A stretch of 64,000 nt of DNA from Mycolicibacterium frederiksbergense. Lineage in GTDB: Bacteria; Actinomycetota; Actinomycetes; Mycobacteriales; Mycobacteriaceae. The notes under the pieces are model-generated. The model ran no database searches. It was not told where the DNA came from and worked only from the letters and a program-made list of their open reading frames with translations. Shown piece by piece: positions 58,863-64,000 of the stretch; the stretch's first letter is position 1, and every line of letters begins with the position of its first letter. Made by a program: the position numbers and the translations under genes. The stretch is taken from assembly GCF_029893345.1 (NCBI RefSeq), contig NZ_JARXVE010000004.1, forward strand, positions 372,001 to 436,000, written 5' to 3'.

Positions 58863-59971
58863 AGGAACGCATACGCACCGCACGCTGGGTGCTGCTCGCG
58901 CTCGCGGTCATCGTCGCGCTGGCCGTGCTGACGGTCTATCTGACCGCGCCGCGCCCGGGCGGCCGACTCGATCCCGAGTCGACGTCGCCGGACGGGACCC
59001 ACGCGCTGGTCAGCCTGTTGCGCGGGCACGGCGTGCAGGTGATCACCGCCGCCAACGTCGACGAGGTGAAGCGGGCCGCACGGCCCGGCACCCTGCTGGT
59101 GGTGGCCCAGACCATGTTCCTGGCCAGCGATGACCAAGTGCGCGGGCTGGCCGAAGTCGGCGGCGACCTGCTGCTGATCGAGCCGACGCCGAGAACCCGC
59201 GAGACGCTCGCACCGCAGGTAAAGGCCGACAAGCCGAGCGCGTTCGGCGGCGGTGCGCCCGATTGCGAACTGCCCGAAGCGAACCGGGCCGGCAACGCCG
59301 AGCTCGGCGCTACCGACACCTACCAGGCGGCCGGGGACATCCCGGTAACGCGTTGCTATGCCGGGGCGCTGGCTCGCTACCAGGACGGGCAGCGCACCGT
59401 CACCGTGGCCGGCACCGGCAGTTTCATGACCAACTCGGGTCTGCTCAAGGAGGGCAACGCGGCGCTGGCGATGAATCTGGCCGGCGCCGCGCCCCGGGTG
59501 ATCTGGTATGCACCACAGCATTTCGAGGCCAGTTCGACCGGCACCGCAACCCTGTCCGACCTGATACCCAAGCAGGTCCGTTGGATCGTCCTGCAGCTGT
59601 GCCTGGTGGTGGCGCTGCTGGCGGTGGCTCAGGCGCGCCGCCTCGGTCCGCTGGTCGCCGAATCCCTGCCGGTGGTGGTCCGGGCTTCGGAGACCGTCGA
59701 GGGCCGCGGACGGTTGTACCGGTCCCGACGGGCCCGCGACCGGGCCGCCGACGCGCTGCGCGCCGCTGCCCTGGGCCGGCTGTTGCCGCGGTTGGGGCTG
59801 AGCGCCGGGGCCGCCCCGCAGGCCGTCGCGGCCGCCGTCGCGGAACGCTGCGGCACCGCCGCCAACTCGGCGGGTCACCTGCTGTTCGGCCCGCCCCCGG
59901 CCACCGACGCCGAACTTGTCCATCTCGCCCACCAACTCGACGACATCGAAAGGCAGGTCGCGCAGTCGTGA
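58859..59971 (+). CDS. DUF4350 domain membrane protein (Rv3691 type)
   Basis: 370 residues from ATG 58859. N-terminal anchor (residues 10-30), an external domain with SPDGTHALVSLLRGHGVQV (a glutamine-amidotransferase-like, DUF4350 start), a second membrane helix at about 240-258, and a helical cytoplasmic tail. Part of the MoxR chaperone operon: its stop overlaps the moxR GTG. Confidence 0.88.
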   Translation: MKERIRTARWVLLALAVIVALAVLTVYLTAPRPGGRLDPESTSPDGTHALVSLLRGHGVQVITAANVDEVKRAARPGTLLVVAQTMFLASDDQVRGLAEVGGDLLLIEPTPRTRETLAPQVKADKPSAFGGGAPDCELPEANRAGNAELGATDTYQAAGDIPVTRCYAGALARYQDGQRTVTVAGTGSFMTNSGLLKEGNAALAMNLAGAAPRVIWYAPQHFEASSTGTATLSDLIPKQVRWIVLQLCLVVALLAVAQARRLGPLVAESLPVVVRASETVEGRGRLYRSRRARDRAADALRAAALGRLLPRLGLSAGAAPQAVAAAVAERCGTAANSAGHLLFGPPPATDAELVHLAHQLDDIERQVAQS

Positions 59972-60927
59972 CTCAGCCCAACTCCGAGAACGCCCGGCAA
60001 GCCCTGCTGGCCCTGCGCAACGAGATCGCCAAAGTGGTGGTCGGCCAGGACGCGGTGATCAGCGGGCTGGTGATCGCCCTGCTCTGCCGTGGACATGTCT
60101 TGCTAGAGGGTGTGCCGGGCGTGGCCAAGACGCTGCTGGTGCGCACCCTGGCGGCGGCCCTGCGGCTGGATTTCAAGCGCGTGCAGTTCACCCCGGACCT
60201 GATGCCCGGCGATATCACCGGCTCCCTGATCTACGACGCCCGCACCGCCGAGTTCGAGTTCCGGTGCGGCCCGGTGTTCACCAATCTGCTGCTGGCCGAT
60301 GAGATCAACCGGACACCGCCGAAAACCCAAGCCGCGCTTCTGGAGGCCATGGAGGAGCGCCAGGTCAGCGTCGACGGCGAGCCGCGGCCATTGCCCGACC
60401 CATTCATCGTGGCGGCCACCCAGAACCCGATCGAATACGAGGGCACCTATCAGCTGCCCGAGGCCCAGCTGGACCGCTTCCTGCTCAAGCTCAATGTCGC
60501 GCTGCCGCCGCGGGATCAGGAGATCGCGATCCTGGGCCGGCACGCCCACGGCTTCGACCCCAGGGACTTGTCCGCGGTGCAGCCGGTGGCCGGTGCGGCG
60601 GAGCTGGCGGCCGGACGCGAAGCCGTGCGTCAGGTTCTGGTGGGCGATGAGGTGCTCGGCTACATCGTCGATATCGTCGGGGCCACCCGGCATTCCCCGT
60701 CGCTGCAGCTCGGGGTGTCGCCGCGCGGGGCCACCGCCCTGTTGGCCACCTCGCGGTCCTGGGCCTGGCTGTCCGGGCGCAACTACGTCACACCCGATGA
60801 CGTCAAGGCGATGGCCCGGACCACCCTGCGGCACCGGGTGGCGCTGCGCCCAGAGGCCGAGCTGGAGGGCGCCACCCCCGACGGAGTACTGGACGGCATC
60901 CTGGCCGCCGTCCCGGTACCGCGCTGA
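59968..60927 (+). CDS. moxR2: MoxR-family AAA+ ATPase (MoxR2, Rv3692 type)
   Basis: 319 residues from GTG 59968. Walker A GVPGVAKTLLVRT, Walker B LLLADEINRTPPKTQ, sensor 1 VAATQNPIEYEGTYQLPEAQLDRF and the C-terminal lid. MoxR ATPases are thought to act as chaperones that mature or insert metal into the DUF58/VWA partner encoded next. Coupled on both sides by stop-start overlap. Confidence 0.94.
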   Translation: MTQPNSENARQALLALRNEIAKVVVGQDAVISGLVIALLCRGHVLLEGVPGVAKTLLVRTLAAALRLDFKRVQFTPDLMPGDITGSLIYDARTAEFEFRCGPVFTNLLLADEINRTPPKTQAALLEAMEERQVSVDGEPRPLPDPFIVAATQNPIEYEGTYQLPEAQLDRFLLKLNVALPPRDQEIAILGRHAHGFDPRDLSAVQPVAGAAELAAGREAVRQVLVGDEVLGYIVDIVGATRHSPSLQLGVSPRGATALLATSRSWAWLSGRNYVTPDDVKAMARTTLRHRVALRPEAELEGATPDGVLDGILAAVPVPR

Positions 60928-62249
60928 TGGTTCTCACCGGCCGCGCCGGCCTGGTCGCACTGATCGGTGTACTGCCGATCGGGTTGGCCCCTTGGCCGGC
61001 AACGGCTTTCGCGGTGCTGGCGGCGCTGCTGGGGGTTGCGATCGTCGCCGACGTCGCCCTGGCCGGCAGCCCGTCCGGGTTGCGGTTGGTCCGCGGCGGC
61101 GAGTCCACCGCGCGGCTGGGCCAGACGGTCGACGCGCTGCTCACCGTGCACAACACCGGACGGCGCCGAGTGCGCGGCGCACTTCGCGATGCCTGGCCGC
61201 CCAGCACAACCGCCCACCCTCGCGCACATCAGCTGAATATCGCTGCGGGACAACAAGTTCAGTTGACCACCCGATTGCATCCGGTGCGCCGCGGCGACCA
61301 ACGCTGCGAGCTGGTCACGGTGCGCTCGATCGGTCCACTGGGGCTGGCCGGACGGCAGCGCTCGCAGCCGCTCGCCGGGCAGGTCCGCATCCTGCCACCG
61401 TTCTTGTCGCGCAAACACCTGCCGTCCCGGCTGGCCAGGCTTCGCGAGCTGGACGGTGCGATACCGGTGTTGATCCGGGGTCAGGGCACCGAATTCGATT
61501 CGCTGCGTGAATATGTGGTCGGCGACGACGTCCGCTCGATCGACTGGCGCGCCACCGCCCGGCGTGCCGACGTGGTGGTGCGGACCTGGCGTCCGGAACG
61601 CGACCGACGGGTGGTGATCGTGCTGGACACCGGCCGTACCTCGGCGGGCCGGGTCGGGGTCGACCCGACCGCACGCGACCCGGGCGGGTGGCCACGGCTG
61701 GACTGGTCGATGGACGCCGCGCTGCTGCTGGCGGCGCTGGCGTCGCGGGCGGGCGACCATGTCGATTTTCTGGCCATCGATCGGGTGCCCCGCGCCGGGG
61801 TGTGGGGCGCCTCGCGCACCGAGCTGCTGGCCACGCTGGTCGGGGCGATGGCGCCGCTGCAGCCGGCGCTGGTGGAATCCGATGCCACCGCCATGGTTTC
61901 GGCAATTATGCGGCGGGTGCGGGGCCGGGCGCTGGTGGTGCTGCTCACCGATCTGAACGCGTCGGCTCTCGACGAAGGGTTGATGACGGTGCTGCCGCAG
62001 CTGTCGGCGCGGCATCAGGTGCTGCTGGCCGCGGTCGCCGATCCGCGGGTGGACGAGTTGGCGGCCGGCCGCTCCGATGCCGCCCAGGTGTACGACGCGG
62101 CCGCTGCCGAACGGGCCCGCAACGATCGTCGGGGCATCGCGTCCCGGCTGCGCCGCTACGGGGTGGATGTGGTGGATGCCCCGCCGGAGGACCTGGCGCC
62201 GGCCCTGGCCGACCACTATCTGGCGATGAAGGCCGCGGGCAAGCTCTAA
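60927..62249 (+). CDS. DUF58 protein, MoxR partner (Rv3693 type)
   Basis: 440 residues from ATG 60927. Two membrane helices near the N-terminus (about residues 5-45), a beta domain, then DUF58 with EFDSLREYVVGDDVRSIDWRATAR (the family signature) and a VWA-like domain with metal motif VIVLDTGRTS. Expected to work with MoxR2 in envelope protein assembly. Its stop overlaps the convergent SpoIIM-like gene by 4 bp. Confidence 0.92.
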   Translation: MVLTGRAGLVALIGVLPIGLAPWPATAFAVLAALLGVAIVADVALAGSPSGLRLVRGGESTARLGQTVDALLTVHNTGRRRVRGALRDAWPPSTTAHPRAHQLNIAAGQQVQLTTRLHPVRRGDQRCELVTVRSIGPLGLAGRQRSQPLAGQVRILPPFLSRKHLPSRLARLRELDGAIPVLIRGQGTEFDSLREYVVGDDVRSIDWRATARRADVVVRTWRPERDRRVVIVLDTGRTSAGRVGVDPTARDPGGWPRLDWSMDAALLLAALASRAGDHVDFLAIDRVPRAGVWGASRTELLATLVGAMAPLQPALVESDATAMVSAIMRRVRGRALVVLLTDLNASALDEGLMTVLPQLSARHQVLLAAVADPRVDELAAGRSDAAQVYDAAAAERARNDRRGIASRLRRYGVDVVDAPPEDLAPALADHYLAMKAAGKL

Positions 62250-63238
62250 CCGATCGGGACCACGTCCGGGGCGTCTTCCAGATCGCCATTCTCCCCCGCC
62301 CACACAGCCTTGCGCCCGAAGTGGATCACATAACCCAGGAAGGCCACCTCGACCGCGACGCCGATGGCGATACGCACGAAGGTGGGCAACGATGACGGGG
62401 TCACCAGCGCCTCGACCAGACCCGACACCAGCAGCACGACGGCCAGCCCGATCGCGGCCGCGACCACCGCCCGGCCCTGCTCGGCCAGCACCTGGCCGCG
62501 GGGCCGGTCGCCGGGGGCGATCACCGTCCAGCCCAACCGCATCCCGACCGCGGCGGCCAGGAACACCGCGGTGAGCTCGAGCAGGCCGTGCGGGAGGATC
62601 AGGCCGAGGAACAGGTCGCCTTTACCCGCGCTGAACATCAGCCCGGCGTTCACCCCGAGGTTCGCCGCATTCTGGAACAGCACATACGGGATGGGTAGCC
62701 CGAGCAGGATCGCGAAGGCAATGCACTGCGCGGCCACCCACGCGTTGTTCAGCCAGACCTGCAGGGCGAACGACCCGGCCGGGTGCTCGCTGTAGTACGA
62801 CTCGAAATCGTGGTTGACCAATTCGTCTAGCTCACTGGGTGTTCCGATGGCCGCGTGGACATCCGGATTGCCCGACACCCACAGCGCCAGCGCGATGGTC
62901 ACGATGAAGAACGCCACCGCCGATCCGAGCCACCAGCGCCAGGACCGGTAGGCCACCACCGGGAAGGACACCGTCCAGAACCGGACGAATTCCCGCCACA
63001 GCGGGGCGTGCGCGCCGGTCACCGCGGCCCGCGCCCGGGCCACCAGACCGGACAACCGCCCGACCAGAACCGAATCGTGGGAGGCCGACCGCACCATCGA
63101 CAGATGCGTGGAAACCCGTTGATAGAGGTCCACCAGCTCGTCGACTTCGGCACCGGTCAGCCGTCGGCGGCGTTTTATCAACTGCTCCAACCGGTCCCAG
63201 GTGGGGCGATGGGCCACGACGAACGCATCGACATCCAC
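62246..63238 (-). CDS. Stage II sporulation M (SpoIIM)-like membrane protein (Rv3694c type)
   Basis: 330 residues from GTG 63238, equal to Mtb Rv3694c. A cytoplasmic helical N-terminus (residues 1-95) is followed by about six membrane helices with the SpoIIM core LPHGLLELTAVFLAAAVGMRLG. Mycobacteria do not form endospores; the family also sits beside RDD and MoxR genes in other actinobacteria. Divergent from the RDD gene. Confidence 0.88.
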   Translation of the reverse strand: MDVDAFVVAHRPTWDRLEQLIKRRRRLTGAEVDELVDLYQRVSTHLSMVRSASHDSVLVGRLSGLVARARAAVTGAHAPLWREFVRFWTVSFPVVAYRSWRWWLGSAVAFFIVTIALALWVSGNPDVHAAIGTPSELDELVNHDFESYYSEHPAGSFALQVWLNNAWVAAQCIAFAILLGLPIPYVLFQNAANLGVNAGLMFSAGKGDLFLGLILPHGLLELTAVFLAAAVGMRLGWTVIAPGDRPRGQVLAEQGRAVVAAAIGLAVVLLVSGLVEALVTPSSLPTFVRIAIGVAVEVAFLGYVIHFGRKAVWAGENGDLEDAPDVVPIG

Positions 63239-63269
63239 CTGGCCAGCGTAGTCGGTAGCGTGTGTCGGT

Positions 63270-64000
63270 ATGGTCTCGCAGCCCGCGCCGGTGGTGACCG
63301 GGGATGCCGTGGTCCTCGACGTCGCGATCGCCCAGTTGCCGGTGCGCACCCTGGCGGCACTGATCGACATCGTGGTGATCTTCATCGGATATGTGGTCGG
63401 CGTGCTGCTGTGGTCGCTCACGCTGAGCCAATTCGACGACGCGTTGTCGGCCGCCATCCTGCTCATCTTCACCGTGCTGACCCTGGTGGGTTACCCGGTG
63501 CTGATGGAGACCGCGACGCGGGGCCGGTCGCTGGGCAAGATGGCGTTGGGGCTGCGGGTGGTGTCCGAGGACGGCGGCCCGGAACGCTTCCGCCAGGCCC
63601 TGTTTCGTGCACTGGCCGGGTTCATCGAGATCTGGATGCTGACCGGCGGGCCCGCGGTGATCTGCAGTCTGTTGTCGGCCAAGGGAAAACGGCTCGGCGA
63701 TATCTTCGCCGGCACCGTGGTGATCAGTGAACGCGGCCCCAAGCTGACCGCGCCACCGGTCATGCCACCGGCGCTGGCGTGGTGGGCGGCGTCGCTGCAG
63801 CTGTCCGGCCTCGGCGCCGAGCACGCCGAGTTGGCCAGGCAGTTCCTGTCTCGCTCGGCTCAACTCGATCCGCGGATCCGCCGCGACATGTCCCAGCGGA
63901 TTTTCGCCGAGGTGGCGTCGCGGATCTCGCCGCCACCGCCGCCCGGGGTGCCCGCCGAGCAGGTGCTGGCCGCGGTGCTGGCCGAACGCCATCGTCGTGA
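63270..64000 (+). CDS. RDD-family membrane protein (Rv3695 type; 3' cut by window)
   Basis: Read directly from ATG 63270; 243 codons remain open at the right edge. RDD features: VRTLAALIDIVVIFIGYVVG (Arg and Asp in the first helix), TRGRSLGKMALGLRVVSEDGG and KGKRLGDIFAGTVVI. Three membrane helices lie within residues 20-150. The tail is soluble with a Pro stretch. RDD proteins are often transporters or partners of MoxR systems. Confidence 0.87.
   Translation, partial: MVSQPAPVVTGDAVVLDVAIAQLPVRTLAALIDIVVIFIGYVVGVLLWSLTLSQFDDALSAAILLIFTVLTLVGYPVLMETATRGRSLGKMALGLRVVSEDGGPERFRQALFRALAGFIEIWMLTGGPAVICSLLSAKGKRLGDIFAGTVVISERGPKLTAPPVMPPALAWWAASLQLSGLGAEHAELARQFLSRSAQLDPRIRRDMSQRIFAEVASRISPPPPPGVPAEQVLAAVLAERHRR

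Overview
The window is high-GC actinobacterial DNA from a member of the Mycobacteriaceae, most likely a Mycolicibacterium-type or other non-tuberculous species. Gene order from about 2.9 kb to the right edge follows the M. tuberculosis (Mtb) block Rv3630-Rv3695: galE1, Rv3635, holB, Rv3645, topA, cspA, the Tad-like pilus cluster with ssd, acs, ephE, marP, nth, crp, whiB4, ponA2, cds1 and moxR2. Mtb locus numbers and family names come from recalled knowledge of gene order and families; no database was searched.

Layout. (1) 1-5.2 kb: a tightly coupled + strand operon. It holds the C-terminal end of a Pls/PosA-type NRPS, an M1 metallopeptidase, a flippase-like membrane protein, a PpgS-type family 2 glycosyltransferase and its small membrane partner. 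(2) 5.2-10.4 kb: a TetR regulator with an N-acyl-D-amino-acid deacylase-type amidohydrolase on the - strand, palindromes that may be its operator, then galE1 divergent from a polytopic, GT-C-like membrane protein (Rv3635). (3) 10.4-18.06 kb: an accessory island ending at tRNA-Thr(CGU), visibly less GC-rich in parts. It carries type VII secretion (T7SS) substrate genes of the EspA/EspE, EspC and WXG types, small membrane proteins and lipoproteins, a decayed EspC-like fragment and a frameshifted IS481 element. A 474-bp duplication of the Rv3635 3' end has been fused in frame to a lipoprotein signal. (4) 18.1-28.9 kb: replication, signalling and stress genes (holB, membrane adenylate cyclase, topA, cspA, DEAH helicase, Rv3651 sensor protein). 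(5) 28.9-35.8 kb: the seven-gene Tad/Flp-like cluster with Ssd, flanked by two structured RNAs, the 6C sRNA and the RNA-polymerase-binding Ms1/MTS2823 RNA. (6) 35.9-48.8 kb: acs, secreted and membrane proteases (Rv3668c, MarP), EphE, the nth operon, crp, the RidA/MBL operon, two Get3-like ATPases and whiB4. (7) 49.0-64.0 kb: ponA2, a phosphoesterase, cds1, tRNA-Pro(CGG), a Ser/Thr kinase with a His/Gly/Asn-rich tail, a thioesterase, and the MoxR-DUF58-DUF4129-DUF4350 operon with its SpoIIM-like and RDD neighbours.

Much of the window concerns the cell envelope: wall glycan decoration, peptidoglycan synthesis, secretion, surface lipoproteins and membrane proteases. The most unusual part is the T7SS island. 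It has two operons, each coupling a WXG-type secreted protein to small lipoprotein or membrane genes, a layout that resembles effector-immunity modules. It also shows signs of recent recombination.
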